Assembly: GCF_034555375.1 (NCBI RefSeq) | Contig: NZ_CP140706.1 | Location: 2,471,001 to 2,535,000 of the forward strand | Direction of reading: 5' to 3' | DNA from: Pseudomonas sp. B33.4 | GTDB taxonomy: Bacteria; Pseudomonadota; Gammaproteobacteria; Pseudomonadales; Pseudomonadaceae | Length of the DNA: 64,000 nucleotides | Shown here: positions 35,718-45,231 of the stretch, piece by piece | Layout of the letters: the number at the start of each line of letters is the position of its first letter | Numbering within the stretch: position 1 is the first letter of the stretch | Notes under the pieces: model-generated | Databases searched by the model: none | What the model was told of the DNA's origin: nothing | What the model saw: the letters and a program-made list of their open reading frames with translations, nothing else | Program-made: the position numbers and the translations under genes

Positions 35718-35833
35718 AACACAAAACCAGTGTAGGAGTGAGCCTGCTCGCGATAGCGGTGTATCAGCCAACGCAGATGTTGAATGTTATTCCGTCATCG
35801 CGAGCAGGCTCACTCCTACACTGGTTTTGTGTT
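35718..35833. repeat. REPIN: inverted REP pair with symmetric flanks
   Basis: Two REP copies (TGTAGGAGTGAGCCTGCTCGCGA and its complement) lie head to head with a 35-bp centre. Symmetry extends outside the REPs: AACACAAAACCAG on the left and CTGGTTTTGTGTT on the right. This is the layout of a REPIN mobile doublet, inserted just after the glutaminase stop. Confidence 0.88.
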
Positions 35834-35894
35834 GCCTGGGGAGAGGGTGTTCCTATACATTTTCCGGCCGCTCCCTGCATGGTGAATCCGCTTC

Positions 35895-37397
35895 ATGTCT
35901 CTTGCGCTCGAACGTCTAGTCGCTGGCACGCCGATCCCTTTCGCTGGTAACCGCGTCACCGTGGTCAGCCCCGAACTGGCTGCGCGGTTTCAGCCCGGTG
36001 ACCACCTGTTGGTGGAGCAGGTCAGTGGTGAGTTGCTGCTGATCCCCGTGGCGGATCAGCAAGCGGCGTCCGTGGCGATCGAACGCGCGGCAGCGGCATT
36101 CACCGCGTTGTCGGCGGTGTCCGATGAGGCGATCAGCCAGTTTTTCGACCTGTTTGCACAGCGTCTGGAGACCCCGGACTGCTGGGCGCACATCGAAACC
36201 GCCAACCGCGCCGATATCGAACGGGCCAAGGCGCGCGGCCGCTCCACCACGCGCCTGCTTGCCGATGAGCGCATGCGTGGCGACATGATCGCGGGCCTGC
36301 GCGCCTGGCGTGATGCGGCGGCTACGCGTGGCAAAGTCATCAGTAGCGTTGAGCACGACGGCTGGAAGGTCGAACAAGTGGTCTCGCCGCTGGGCATTGT
36401 CGCGTTTGTCTTTGAAGGTCGGCCCAACGTGTTCGCCGACGCGGCGGGTGTCTTGCGCACCGGCAACACCGCCGTGCTGCGCATCGGCAGCGATGCCTTG
36501 GGCACCGCGCAAGCCATTGTCACTCACGCGTTGAACCCGGCGCTGGCCGATGCCGGTCTGCCGGCCGGTGCGGTGGCGTTGGTGGAAAGTGTTAATCATG
36601 CGGCCGGTTGGGCGATGTTCGCTGACCGACGTCTGTCGCTGGCGGTGGCGCGCGGCTCGGGTCGTGCGGTCAGTCAGTTGGGCAGTATCGCCCAGCAGGC
36701 TGGCACCGCTGTCAGCCTGCACGGCACGGGAGGCGCGTGGTTGATCGCCGATCGTGCTGCCGATGCCACACGTTTCGCCGCCGTGGTGCGCAACTCGCTG
36801 GATCGCAAAGTCTGCAATACGTTGAACGTCTGCCTGATCCAGCGTGATCGCGCGGCGGAACTGGTGCCGTTGTTTCTTGATGCATTGCAACAGGCCGGCG
36901 CCGCGCGTGGCCAGGGCTGCAAACTGCACATTGTCGAAGGCTGCGAAAGTTACCTGCCGAGCGAGTGGCAGAGTGCAACGGTCGAGGTCTATCGCGCGGA
37001 GGGCTATAACACCGAAGCTCTGGCTGAACCGTTGGCAGAGTCCGGGTTGGGGCGCGAGTGGGAATGGGAAGAAACCCCGGAAGTCAGCCTGATGATTGTC
37101 GACGATCTGGATCAGGCGATTGCGCTGTTCAACCGCTACAGCCCGCAATTTACCGTGTCGTTGATCAGCGAAGATGCCGCCGAACAAGAGCGTTTTTACA
37201 ACGCGGTGAATGCGCCGTTTGTGGGCAATGGCATTACCCGTTGGGTCGATGGGCAGTACGCGCTGAACAAGCCGGAACTGGGGCTTTCGAACTGGGAGAG
37301 CGGGCGTTTGTTTGCGCGCAGTGCGATTCTTTCGGGGGATGGCGTGTTCACCGTTCGTAGCCGCATGACCCAGATCGATCTCTCCGTAAAACGCTGA
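35895..37397 (+). CDS. ProA-like aldehyde dehydrogenase (long paralogue)
   Basis: A 500-residue protein related to glutamate-5-semialdehyde dehydrogenase (ProA). Shared features are EQVVSPLGIVAFVFEGRPNVFADAAG, catalytic Cys307 in DRKVCNTLNVCLI, and FVGNGITRWVDGQYALNKPELGLSN near the end. It differs from standard ProA (about 420 residues) by an extra N-terminal segment of about 60 residues and internal insertions. Pseudomonas normally has proA elsewhere, so this is probably a paralogue with another gamma-glutamyl-type substrate. It stands alone between two REP pairs. Confidence 0.75.
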   Translation: MSLALERLVAGTPIPFAGNRVTVVSPELAARFQPGDHLLVEQVSGELLLIPVADQQAASVAIERAAAAFTALSAVSDEAISQFFDLFAQRLETPDCWAHIETANRADIERAKARGRSTTRLLADERMRGDMIAGLRAWRDAAATRGKVISSVEHDGWKVEQVVSPLGIVAFVFEGRPNVFADAAGVLRTGNTAVLRIGSDALGTAQAIVTHALNPALADAGLPAGAVALVESVNHAAGWAMFADRRLSLAVARGSGRAVSQLGSIAQQAGTAVSLHGTGGAWLIADRAADATRFAAVVRNSLDRKVCNTLNVCLIQRDRAAELVPLFLDALQQAGAARGQGCKLHIVEGCESYLPSEWQSATVEVYRAEGYNTEALAEPLAESGLGREWEWEETPEVSLMIVDDLDQAIALFNRYSPQFTVSLISEDAAEQERFYNAVNAPFVGNGITRWVDGQYALNKPELGLSNWESGRLFARSAILSGDGVFTVRSRMTQIDLSVKR

Positions 37398-37402
37398 TCC
37401 CG

Positions 37403-37486
37403 TGTAGGCGCTGCCGAAGGCTGCGATCTTTTGATTTTGCTTTTAAAAACAAGATCAAAAGATCGCAGCCTTCGGCAGCTCCTACA
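37403..37486. repeat. Inverted REP pair (GTAGGAGCTGCCGAAGG type)
   Basis: Arms at 37403-37435 and 37453-37486 carry CTGCCGAAGGCTGCGATC and its complement, 17 bp apart. It sits between two convergent stops, as does the pair at 28930. Confidence 0.87.
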
Positions 37487-37501
37487 GGGATGGCTTGAAT
37501 T

Positions 37502-38161
37502 TCAGGCGGCTGCAGTGGCGTTTGCCTGAATTGCGCAAGTAGCCGGTTGCTCGGCCAGCGGCACAAATGTGCGGCGGTCCGAGGACAGCGCATCGATCGA
37601 ACCGGTCTCGATGTCATACACCCAGCCATGCAGATTCAGCAGACCTTTCTCTTGGGCCAGACGCACGCTCGGGTGGGTCTGAATGTTCGCCAGTTGCGCA
37701 ATCACGTTCTCGCGCACCATCGAACTCAACTTCGCTGCGTCATTGGCATGCGGTCGTGACTCGTTAACCACTTTCGCCGACTCGGCATGCTGCAGCCAGC
37801 CGCTGACGGCGGGCAGGTGGTCCATGCATTTGCACTTCGCGATTGCGGTCATCGCGCCGCAGTCCGAATGCCCGCAGATCACAATGTCGGTCACCCCGAG
37901 CACCGCCACCGCATATTCCACCGTCGCCGAAACCCCGCCCGGATGCGGACTGTAGGACGGCACGATATTGCCGGCATTGCGGATCACGAACAGTTCACCG
38001 GGTTCTTGTTGAGTCAGCAATTCAGGCACTACACGGCTGTCGGAACAGGTGATGAACAAGGTGCCGGGCTGTTGCGTGGTCGCCAGGTGTTTGAACAGTT
38101 CGGTGCGTTGTGGAAACGCTTCGTTCTGGAATTTCAGGAAGCCATCAATCAGGTTTTTCAT
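37502..38161 (-). CDS. cynT: Beta-class carbonic anhydrase of the cyanate operon
   Basis: A 219-residue zinc carbonic anhydrase. Zinc ligands and the active-site dyad are visible: ITCSDSRV (Cys39, Asp41, Arg43) and CGHSDCGAM (His and Cys). In cyanate metabolism CynT supplies the bicarbonate consumed by cyanase. It is the last gene of a minus-strand unit cynS - DUF2790 - cynT opposite a cynR-like regulator. An AGAGGA site precedes the ATG. Confidence 0.92.
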   Translation of the reverse strand: MKNLIDGFLKFQNEAFPQRTELFKHLATTQQPGTLFITCSDSRVVPELLTQQEPGELFVIRNAGNIVPSYSPHPGGVSATVEYAVAVLGVTDIVICGHSDCGAMTAIAKCKCMDHLPAVSGWLQHAESAKVVNESRPHANDAAKLSSMVRENVIAQLANIQTHPSVRLAQEKGLLNLHGWVYDIETGSIDALSSDRRTFVPLAEQPATCAIQANATAAA

Positions 38162-38173
38162 GGTGTTGTCCTC

Positions 38174-38410
38174 TTAGTTCGAGCAACCGCTGCCGAATTC
38201 GCTGTATTGAAGAATGTGTTTGCCGCCGTGGCTGTCCAGATACGTCATCTCCACCGGCACCACGCCACACACGTCAGCAACCGGGGTGATGCTCAGCACT
38301 TGGGCGATGTCCAGTTGCATGCCGTAGCGGTAGGCGACGGCCTCGTCAGCGGCAATAGCCTGGGTGCCGAAGCCGCCGAGCAGGGCCAGAATCAACAGAA
38401 TTTTTTGCAT
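38174..38410 (-). CDS. DUF2790 periplasmic protein
   Basis: A 78-residue protein with a signal peptide (MQKILLILALLGGFGTQAIAA) and the DUF2790 core YRYGMQLDIAQVLSI, a small family frequent in Pseudomonas. The mature part keeps two cysteines. The start has a GGAGG site. It lies between cynS and cynT, so it may be co-expressed with the cyanate genes, but no link to cyanate is known to me. Confidence 0.8.
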   Translation of the reverse strand: MQKILLILALLGGFGTQAIAADEAVAYRYGMQLDIAQVLSITPVADVCGVVPVEMTYLDSHGGKHILQYSEFGSGCSN

Positions 38411-38491
38411 GGGGCAGCCTCCAGATGTGTTGGGTGACAGGTAACCATTCGAGGTGGGTTGGCCCGCACGCGGGGTGCGGGCCGGGGCGGA

Positions 38492-38959
38492 TCAGAACGG
38501 ACGCAGGGGCAGGAACTTGCCGTCGAGGGTGACCACGGCGCGGGAGCCGCCTTCCGGGTCTTCGACTTTCTTGATGTCGAGTTTGAAGTTGATCGCGCTG
38601 ATGATGCCGTCACCGAACTGCTCGTGAACCAGCGCTTTGAGGGTGGTGCCGTAGATCTGGATCATCTCGTGGAAACGGTAGATGGTCGGGTCGGTCGGCA
38701 CGCCGCTGAGGCTGCCACGCAGCGGGATGATCTGCATCGCCGCGACGTCTTCAACGCTCAGTTCCAGCTTGTCGCCCACCACTTGGGCGGCATTTTCCGG
38801 CAGTGGGTGCTGGCCGAGCAGGGCGGCGGTGACGTACGCCAGGCTCAGGCCGGTGCCGTCGGCGAGATCCTGCCACGACAGATCCTTGCGTGCCTTGGCG
38901 TCGAGAACGCGGGTAGTCAGGGCCAGGCTGGTGTCGTTGTAGGCGTGGGACTGTTGCAT
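38492..38959 (-). CDS. cynS: Cyanate hydratase (cyanase)
   Basis: A 155-residue cyanase that turns cyanate and bicarbonate into ammonia and carbon dioxide. The N-terminal helix-turn-helix-like domain ([23 protein letters not shown]) and the C-terminal catalytic domain ([24 protein letters not shown], with Arg and Glu of the active site) are clear. The ATG at 38959 has AAGGAGTG upstream; an upstream in-frame ATG at 39082 crosses the promoter region and was rejected. Confidence 0.95.
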   Translation of the reverse strand: MQQSHAYNDTSLALTTRVLDAKARKDLSWQDLADGTGLSLAYVTAALLGQHPLPENAAQVVGDKLELSVEDVAAMQIIPLRGSLSGVPTDPTIYRFHEMIQIYGTTLKALVHEQFGDGIISAINFKLDIKKVEDPEGGSRAVVTLDGKFLPLRPF

Positions 38960-39012
38960 GGTGTCACTCCTTTCAGGGGTTGGCTTGCTGTGTGGGATTG
39001 ATTTTCTGCCGA

Positions 39013-39042
39013 TTGATCCATAGCGTCCAAGACCGATATACA
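39013..39042 (+). promoter_or_regulatory. Candidate cynR promoter in the cynR-cynS divergent region
   Basis: TTGATC (39013-39018) and TATACA (39037-39042) are 18 bp apart and point to cynR. The 121 bp between the two starts should also hold the LysR-type operator, which I cannot place with certainty. Confidence 0.35.
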
Positions 39043-39080
39043 ATCCTTCGCATAAGTCCTGCCTATAGATGGTGTTTCCC

Positions 39081-39968
39081 ATGCTGCTGCGACATTTGCG
39101 TTATCTGCTGGCCGTTGCCGATCACGGCGGCTTCACCCGTGCCGCCGAGGCATTGCATGTTTCACAGCCGACCCTGTCGCAGCAGATTCGCCAACTGGAG
39201 GAAACCCTGGGGGTGAGCCTGTTTGATCGCACCTCGCGTACGGTCAAACCGACGGATGCCGGCGAGGCCTACATCGAGTGCGCACGGCGGGTGTTGGTGG
39301 AACTGGAGGCGGGCAAGCGCGCGCTGCATGACGTGAAGGATTTGTCTCGCGGGACGTTGCGCCTGGCGATGACGCCGACGTTCATGGCGTATCTGGTTGG
39401 GCCGTTGGTGCGCGATTTTGCCGCGCGGTATCCCGGGATTCATTTGCAGATCTTCGAGCTGTCGATGGACGACATTGAGGCGGGGCTGGCGGATGACTCG
39501 CTGGATATTGCGATTGCGTTTACGCCGGTGCGCAGTGCTGATATCGAGTGCATTCCGGCGTTTACTGAAACGTTGGGGATCATGGTCGGGCGTGAGCACC
39601 CGTTGTACGACAGCGAGTCGGTACTGACGCCGGGGGATATTGCTTTCTTGGACTTTGCCTTGTTGGCGCCGGACTTCATTACGCGGTTATCGGTGGATGA
39701 GTATTTCCGCCAGCACGGGATTACGCCGCAGGTGCGGATCGAGGTGAACTCGGTGAGTACGTTGCTGGAAGTGGTGCGGCATTCGCCGCTGGCGACGATG
39801 TTGCCGCAGGCGATTGCGAGCGAGGATCGGGCGTTGCGTCGGTTGCAGCTGAAGAGTGACGCGCCGCAGCGTGGGGCGGCGTTGTTGCGGCGGCGCAATA
39901 ATTATCATAGTGCGGCGGCGGTGGCGTTTGTGGAATTGGTGTTGGACATGGGAAGCCCCTCACCCTAA
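39081..39968 (+). CDS. cynR: LysR-family regulator of cyanate genes (CynR)
   Basis: A 295-residue LysR-type regulator. The helix-turn-helix is in [30 protein letters not shown]. The start [16 protein letters not shown] mirrors the known CynR N-terminus, so the ATG at 39081 is preferred to 39069. The effector domain follows from about residue 90. It is divergent from cynS, the standard arrangement for autoregulated LysR control. The last residues and the TAA stop lie inside a repeated element that begins at 39956. Confidence 0.88.
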   Translation: MLLRHLRYLLAVADHGGFTRAAEALHVSQPTLSQQIRQLEETLGVSLFDRTSRTVKPTDAGEAYIECARRVLVELEAGKRALHDVKDLSRGTLRLAMTPTFMAYLVGPLVRDFAARYPGIHLQIFELSMDDIEAGLADDSLDIAIAFTPVRSADIECIPAFTETLGIMVGREHPLYDSESVLTPGDIAFLDFALLAPDFITRLSVDEYFRQHGITPQVRIEVNSVSTLLEVVRHSPLATMLPQAIASEDRALRRLQLKSDAPQRGAALLRRRNNYHSAAAVAFVELVLDMGSPSP

Positions 39969-40105
39969 CCCTCTCCCAGAGGGAGAGGGGACTGACCGAG
40001 GTGTTTGTGCGATTTACGCCGACCTGAGAAGTCTGAGCCGGACTCGGGTTCTGAAAGCACCATGAATCGGCTCCCTCTCCCTCGGGAGAGGGCTGGGGTG
40101 AGGGG
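39956..40105. repeat. MITE-like element with GC-rich inverted ends, copy 1
   Basis: A 150-bp element bounded by CCCCTCACCCTAACCCTCTC and, inverted, GAGAGGGCTGGGGTGAGGGG. Each end is itself a small palindrome (CCCTCTCCCAGAGGGAGAGGG). The centre contains GATTTACGCCGACC. A related copy lies at 45232-45410. Its left end supplies the stop codon of cynR. Confidence 0.85.
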
Positions 40106-40144
40106 CTACAATTCCAGCACGCCAAATCAATGCAAGCGAACAAA

Positions 40145-40178
40145 AAAAGGCCTGCTTCCTTTAAGGAAGCAGGCCTTT
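40145..40178 (-). terminator. Rho-independent terminator
   Basis: AAGGCCTGCTTCCT pairs perfectly with AGGAAGCAGGCCTT around a three-base loop; on the minus strand it is followed by seven T. It ends the gene at 40198-40527. Confidence 0.9.
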
Positions 40179-40197
40179 CAACCATTTGATGACTAAC

Positions 40198-40527
40198 TCA
40201 GCAGAACCGATCAATCACCCGAACTTCATTGTGGTTCTGCATCGAACCCCACGCCTGTTTCAGCGTTTGCAGAACATTACCGATGAAGTCCTTGTCGGCC
40301 GCGGCTTTCTTGCCAACGTAACCGTGACCGCGACGGTACATCTTCAGGCGGGCCAGCAGGTTCTGATGGTTGCGGTCGAACTCTTCTTCGCCAGCATGGG
40401 GCGCCAGGCAGTCGATATGCACCTGTCCCGACTTGCTGATCCACAGAATATGGCTGTCGTGGCTGTCTTTTTGCGCAGCGAACATACGAGCCAGTTCTTC
40501 GATAGTTGGTTGATTGTTCAGATTCAT
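40198..40527 (-). CDS. Conserved hypothetical protein
   Basis: A 109-residue soluble protein without signal or membrane segment. Recognisable text includes PTIEELARMFAAQKDSHDSHILWISKSGQVHIDCL and LLARLKMYRRGHGYVGKKAAADKDFIG. I know no domain for it. It begins with GGGGCAAAATC before the ATG (weak site) and has a strong terminator behind, so it is a monocistronic gene rather than a chance frame. Confidence 0.75.
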   Translation of the reverse strand: MNLNNQPTIEELARMFAAQKDSHDSHILWISKSGQVHIDCLAPHAGEEEFDRNHQNLLARLKMYRRGHGYVGKKAAADKDFIGNVLQTLKQAWGSMQNHNEVRVIDRFC

Positions 40528-41037
40528 GATTTTGCCCCTTGACCAGTCTGGTGATCTTTAAAAGTTGATTCGCTAATACAGGTAGCCCATCGGTTAGTTG
40601 ATCCCTGGCACCGAAACCAGGACGTCAGCGCTCGCCCGTGTGCAGTACGGGGTCGTGCATCTGTTGCATGTAGTCGTGTTGAATAACTGCTACGCAATAG
40701 CGTCACAACGAGGAGAAGCAGCGAAAACCGGGAGGCTCCTTGACGACATTTACCGTGTCGACCACAAGCGTCTTGAGAATTTTCGCCAGCGCTTCTCGTC
40801 CTTGTACTGGACGTTCAGGCCAGGTCAGCTTCTTCAATCTGCCTTGTGGGCAGCGTGTATCCGGAAAAAACAACTCGGCGGTCAGACGAGTTTGCTCAAG
40901 CGTGTTACCGATGTTCCCGATCGGGGAACGTCTTCATCATGCAAAAGCAAAACGACGCCGTCAACGGTTTTGTAGTGATTATTTTTGTTCACTACATATT
41001 GTCGGACAAAGCTGTTTTGGAATGAGAAAGAATCCGT
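40528..41037. other. Gene-free stretch of about 510 bp
   Basis: Only short overlapping frames occur here, none with a good ribosome site or family features. A small stem CCTGGCACCGAAACCAGG lies at 40605-40622. The right 60 bp are AT-rich and could hold a promoter. A small RNA or gene remnant is possible but I cannot support either. Confidence 0.5.
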
Positions 41038-41541
41038 TCAGGCAACGGAAAAAGGCGTGTGCAGGCGGTAGAACGTGCACGGATAGCCGTCCACTTCACG
41101 CTGCTGGCGGGTGAAATCGCCGCCGCTCAATTCAGGGATGAGGCCGGCCCAGAAGCGCTGCGCCGGCAGGTTGGCGTCGATGTGGAAAATCTGCCATTGA
41201 CCGGGGATCTGGCTCAAGAGGGCAGAGACGACAAACTGCGCGACGCCTTGGCCACGAAGGCGCCGGGCGATGAAGAAGTAACCGATGTTGTATTCGGCTC
41301 CGGCGATGTAGATTTCGTTATCGACGGTCACGAAACCGGCGAGTTCGCCGTCGACGCGAATCAGGAAGGGTTGGGTGGCGGGGTGACGCCAGTAGTCGGT
41401 TTTCGGCTGGATGGAAAAGAAGCCATGTTCGCCGAACTTCAGCGGCAGCCATTCGCTGAAGTCATACATGTAGAACTGCATGAGGTTTTCGATGACTTCC
41501 AGCTCATCGCGCTGGGCGAGGTGCAGTTCGATATTGGCCAT
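41038..41541 (-). CDS. GNAT-family acetyltransferase
   Basis: A 167-residue protein of the GNAT superfamily. The acetyl-CoA pyrophosphate loop is RRLRGQGVAQFVV, preceded by the beta strand YNIGYFFIA. The N-terminus reads MANIELHLAQRDELEVIENLMQFYMYDFSEW, typical of a small-substrate N-acetyltransferase. The substrate is unknown. It lies 48 bp downstream of the topB stop on the same strand. Confidence 0.83.
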   Translation of the reverse strand: MANIELHLAQRDELEVIENLMQFYMYDFSEWLPLKFGEHGFFSIQPKTDYWRHPATQPFLIRVDGELAGFVTVDNEIYIAGAEYNIGYFFIARRLRGQGVAQFVVSALLSQIPGQWQIFHIDANLPAQRFWAGLIPELSGGDFTRQQREVDGYPCTFYRLHTPFSVA

Positions 41542-41589
41542 ATGCCGGGTTCCTGAAAGTGATGAGCCTTGCAGAAACAGTAGCGCGTT

Positions 41590-43533
41590 TTATTTGCCCG
41601 CCGGTTTCGCCGTGCGTTTGGTGGTGCCTGCGGTTTTGCTGCGCGTCGATTTACGTTTTTTCTTCCACGGTGCTGCGGCTTTGCCGGCGGGTGGCGGGCC
41701 GCTAATGGTCAGGCTGAGGCTGGAGCAGCGCGTCACCTGCTTGCTCATCCACGCCGCTTGTTTGGTGACGAACTCTTCAAGACTCATTTCGCCGCTTTGC
41801 ACCATGTCCAGCGCCTGCTCCCAGATGGCCGTGGTGCCGGGGTCGGCAATTGCGCGGGGCACCGCGTCGATCAGGCTGAACGCCGCCGGGGTGGCGGCGA
41901 GGGCCTTGCCGTTTTTCACCAGATAACCACGGTCCAGCAAACCCTGGATGATCGAGGCGCGGGTGGCTTCCGTGCCGATGCCGGTGGTGTCCTTGAGTTT
42001 CTGTTTCAGCAGCGGATCTTCCACCAGTCTGGCGACGTTTTTCATCGCCTTGATCAGATCGCCCTCGGTGTAGGGTTTGGGCGGTTGCGTCCACAGATCC
42101 TTGAGCTTCACAGCGGCGATGGCGCATTCAACGCCTTGGCTCAGGGCCGGCAAGGTTTGCGGCGCGGGAGCTTCACTGCCCTTGGCCGGCGCCAGAGCCT
42201 CGGGCAATGCGCGTTTCCAGCCCGGCTCAATGATCTGCTTGCCGACCGCGCGCAGGGCTTCACCGGCGCAATCGAAATCGGCCTGGGTGCGATCGTATTC
42301 GTGATTGGGCAGGAACTGCGCCAGATAGCGTGCGCGAATCAGGGTGTAGACCGCGCGGTGTTTGCCGGTCAGGCGCTCTAGATTCTTCGCTGCAGCGGTG
42401 GGAATGATGCCGTGGTGCGCGCTGACCTTGGCGTCGTTCCACGCCCGGGATTTGCGTTGCGGCTCCAGAAACCCGCTGAGCGCTTCAAGGCCCGGATCGG
42501 CCTGACGCAATGCCGCAAGAATCCCCGGCGCCTCGCTGTGCTGGCTCAGCGGCAAGAAGCCGCAATCACTGCGCGGGTAGGTGATGACTTTGTAGGTTTC
42601 GTAGAGTGCCTGGGCGATGTCGAGGGTTTCCTGCGCGCCAAGACCGAGTTTCTTCGAACAGACTTCCTGCAAGGTGCCGAGATCGAAGGGCAGGGGCGCC
42701 ACTTCGCGCATGCGCTCGGTTTTCAGCTTGACCACCCGGGCACTGGCAGCGCCGTTGATGGCGGCGGCCGCTTGCTGGGCCAGCGCCTGATTCAGGCAGC
42801 GCTCCTGATCATCGCAGGCATCCGTTGGTGCACGCCATTGCGCGGTAAACGGCGTGCCGTTGTGCAGCAGATCGACATCGATCGCCCAGAACGGCACCGG
42901 CACGAAATCGGTGATGCTGCGGTCGCGATCCACCACCAGCCGCAAGGTTGGCGTCTGTACGCGACCTACCGGCAACACGCCTTGATAACCCGATTGCCGA
43001 CCGAGCAGCGTGAACAGCCGGCTCATGTTCATGCCGATCAGCCAGTCCGCCCGCGAGCGGCCCAGCGCCGAGTGATACAGGCTGAAGGTTTCGGCCCCCG
43101 GTTTCAACGCGGCCAGGGCCTTGCGGATCGACGCCTCATCCAGCGCCGACAGCCACAACCGGCGGATCGGCCCGCGATAACGACAATGCTCGACCAGTTC
43201 CCGGGCGATCATCTCGCCCTCACGGTCGGCGTCGGTGGCGATGATCAGCTCGGAGGCCTCACCCAGCAGACGTTTGACCGCTTTGTATTGGCTGGCCGTG
43301 CGCGGCTTGACGGTCATTTTCCACTTGTCCGGAATGATCGGCAGATCGGCCAGCACCCAGCGCTTGTAGCGCGCGTCATAGGCATCCGGCGGGGCGGTTT
43401 CGAGCAAATGGCCAATGCACCAGGTCACCGTGACATCCGTTCCCAGCCAGCAGCCGTCGCCCCGACGTCTGGCGCCGAGCACGGCCGCAATGTCTTTGGC
43501 CTGGGAGGGTTTTTCACAGAGGTACAGCCGCAT
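41590..43533 (-). CDS. topB: DNA topoisomerase III
   Basis: A 647-residue type IA topoisomerase. The TOPRIM domain opens with MRLYLCEKPSQAKDIAAVLG and contains TDADREGEMIARELVEHC. The catalytic tyrosine is Tyr319 in ITYPRSDCG. The decatenation-type core is complete, and the C-terminus ends in a lysine/arginine-rich tail instead of zinc fingers. The ATG at 43533 follows a GGTGG site. A perfect-symmetry LexA-like box lies 72 bp upstream of the start. Confidence 0.95.
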   Translation of the reverse strand: MRLYLCEKPSQAKDIAAVLGARRRGDGCWLGTDVTVTWCIGHLLETAPPDAYDARYKRWVLADLPIIPDKWKMTVKPRTASQYKAVKRLLGEASELIIATDADREGEMIARELVEHCRYRGPIRRLWLSALDEASIRKALAALKPGAETFSLYHSALGRSRADWLIGMNMSRLFTLLGRQSGYQGVLPVGRVQTPTLRLVVDRDRSITDFVPVPFWAIDVDLLHNGTPFTAQWRAPTDACDDQERCLNQALAQQAAAAINGAASARVVKLKTERMREVAPLPFDLGTLQEVCSKKLGLGAQETLDIAQALYETYKVITYPRSDCGFLPLSQHSEAPGILAALRQADPGLEALSGFLEPQRKSRAWNDAKVSAHHGIIPTAAAKNLERLTGKHRAVYTLIRARYLAQFLPNHEYDRTQADFDCAGEALRAVGKQIIEPGWKRALPEALAPAKGSEAPAPQTLPALSQGVECAIAAVKLKDLWTQPPKPYTEGDLIKAMKNVARLVEDPLLKQKLKDTTGIGTEATRASIIQGLLDRGYLVKNGKALAATPAAFSLIDAVPRAIADPGTTAIWEQALDMVQSGEMSLEEFVTKQAAWMSKQVTRCSSLSLTISGPPPAGKAAAPWKKKRKSTRSKTAGTTKRTAKPAGK

Positions 43534-43605
43534 AACCACCATCGTCGATCAAGGTCGGAACAAGTGCACAGAATGGCCGGACTTGGCCTCAGGGGCAACT
43601 TTTAT

Positions 43606-43621
43606 CTGTATGGATATACAG
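43606..43621. promoter_or_regulatory. LexA (SOS) box
   Basis: CTGTATGGATATACAG fits the LexA consensus CTGT-N8-ACAG and matches the ideal CTGTATATATATACAG at 14 of 16 positions. It lies 72 bp upstream of topB (minus) and 189 bp upstream of the serralysin gene (plus). Location favours control of topB. Confidence 0.6.
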
Positions 43622-43810
43622 ATAAAAAGCATTGCAGCGCATGACGGGCAATACAGGGACGCCGGCCCGGCTATCGAGAAATTGATTAGCGCCCGGTTTG
43701 CACCTGTGTCAGGTTTTTCGCCGATGCAAACACGCGAGTGACAGGACGATCTCGCCAGAAGATCGCCGTGGTCTGTCGACACTGACTACTCAGAAACAAG
43801 GAAGTCCACC

Positions 43811-45217
43811 ATGGCTCAAGCCAAATCGAAAACCAGCAGCGCCTTCGACGAAATCGATACCTTCAGCCACCTGTATGACCGTGGCGTCGGGCTGGTCAAC
43901 GGCAAACCCTCATTCACCGCAGACCAGGCCGCGGATGAAATCCTGCGCAAAGGCCTGTCGTGGGGCGACAAGAACGCTGACGGCAAGATCGACCTCAGTT
44001 ACACCTTCCTGACCGAGAAACCGGCGAACTACAACGTCAAACTGGGCAACTTCAGCGAGTTCAGCGCCCAGCAAAAGGCGCAAGCCGTGCTGGCCATGCA
44101 GTCCTGGGCTGACGTCGCCAACGTCACCTTCACTGAAGGCAAGGGCGGCGATGGCCACATGACGTTCGGTAATTACGACGTCAGCACCGGCGGCGCAGCG
44201 TTCGCTTATCTGCCGAGCGGCGGCAGCTATGACGGCCAGTCGTGGTATCTGATCAACGATCAATATCAGGTCAACAAAACCCCTGACACCAACAACTACG
44301 GGCGCCAGACCCTGACCCACGAAATCGGCCATACCCTCGGCCTGTCGCACCCGGGCGCATACAACGCCGGTAACGGCAACCCGACCTACAACGACGCCAA
44401 ATACGCCGAAGACACCCGTGGCTACAGCCTGATGAGCTACTGGAGCGAAGCCAACACCGATCAGAACTTCAGCAAGGACGGCAGCGGCGCGTACGCTTCG
44501 GCGCCATTGCTGGATGACATCGTCGCGGTGCAAAAACTGTATGGCGCCAACTACGCGACCCGCGCCGATGACACCACGTACGGTTTCAACTCCAGCGCCG
44601 AGCGCGACTTTTACAGCGCCACCTCGGCGTCCTCCAAAGTCGTTTTCTCGGTGTGGGATGGCGGCGGTAATGACACCCTGGATTTCTCCGGCTTCAGCCA
44701 GAACCAGAAGATCAACCTCAATGAAGGTTCGTTCTCCGATGTCGGCGGCCTCGTCGGTAACGTATCCATCGCTCACGGCGTGACCGTAGAAAATGCCATC
44801 GGCGGTTCAGGCAATGATCTGCTGATCGGCAATGCGGCCGCCAACGACCTGTTCGGTGGTGCCGGTAACGACATCATTTACGGGGGTGGCGGTGGCGATA
44901 CGTTGTGGGGCGGTGCAGGCGCAGACACCTTCGTGTTCGGTGCTGCCAGCGATTCGACCATGACCGCGCCGGACTGGATCATGGATTTCACCAGCGGCCT
45001 GGACAAGATCGACCTGTCGGGTATCGGCGGTTTCGCCACGGGTGCGGCGTCGCTGAACTTCGTCAACGGCTTCACCGGGCATGCGGGCGACGCGATCCTG
45101 ACCTACTTCGCGCAGACCAATCAGACCAGTTTGATGGTTGACCTGACAGGGCAGGGTTCGGTGGACTTTGCTGTGGGTGTGGTGGGGCAGGCGGTGGCGA
45201 CTGATATCGTTGCGTGA
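43811..45217 (+). CDS. Serralysin-type zinc metalloprotease (AprA-like)
   Basis: A 468-residue secreted protease. The zinc site is [13 protein letters not shown] (His170 and following) with the Met-turn SLMSYW. A C-terminal RTX domain has repeats [21 protein letters not shown] and [16 protein letters not shown] that bind calcium. There is no Sec signal. The end, [17 protein letters not shown], resembles the type I secretion signal of AprA. AAGGAAG precedes the ATG. No aprDEF exporter or aprI inhibitor gene follows, so it depends on an exporter elsewhere. A repeat element starts 14 bp after the stop. Confidence 0.93.
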   Translation: MAQAKSKTSSAFDEIDTFSHLYDRGVGLVNGKPSFTADQAADEILRKGLSWGDKNADGKIDLSYTFLTEKPANYNVKLGNFSEFSAQQKAQAVLAMQSWADVANVTFTEGKGGDGHMTFGNYDVSTGGAAFAYLPSGGSYDGQSWYLINDQYQVNKTPDTNNYGRQTLTHEIGHTLGLSHPGAYNAGNGNPTYNDAKYAEDTRGYSLMSYWSEANTDQNFSKDGSGAYASAPLLDDIVAVQKLYGANYATRADDTTYGFNSSAERDFYSATSASSKVVFSVWDGGGNDTLDFSGFSQNQKINLNEGSFSDVGGLVGNVSIAHGVTVENAIGGSGNDLLIGNAAANDLFGGAGNDIIYGGGGGDTLWGGAGADTFVFGAASDSTMTAPDWIMDFTSGLDKIDLSGIGGFATGAASLNFVNGFTGHAGDAILTYFAQTNQTSLMVDLTGQGSVDFAVGVVGQAVATDIVA

Positions 45218-45231
45218 TGCCTGAAGAGCGG

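Noticed and set aside
40598..41114. Overlapping plus-strand frames as possible small genes
   Set aside because: None has a ribosome site, recognised domain or consistent codon use; they overlap each other and the GNAT gene.
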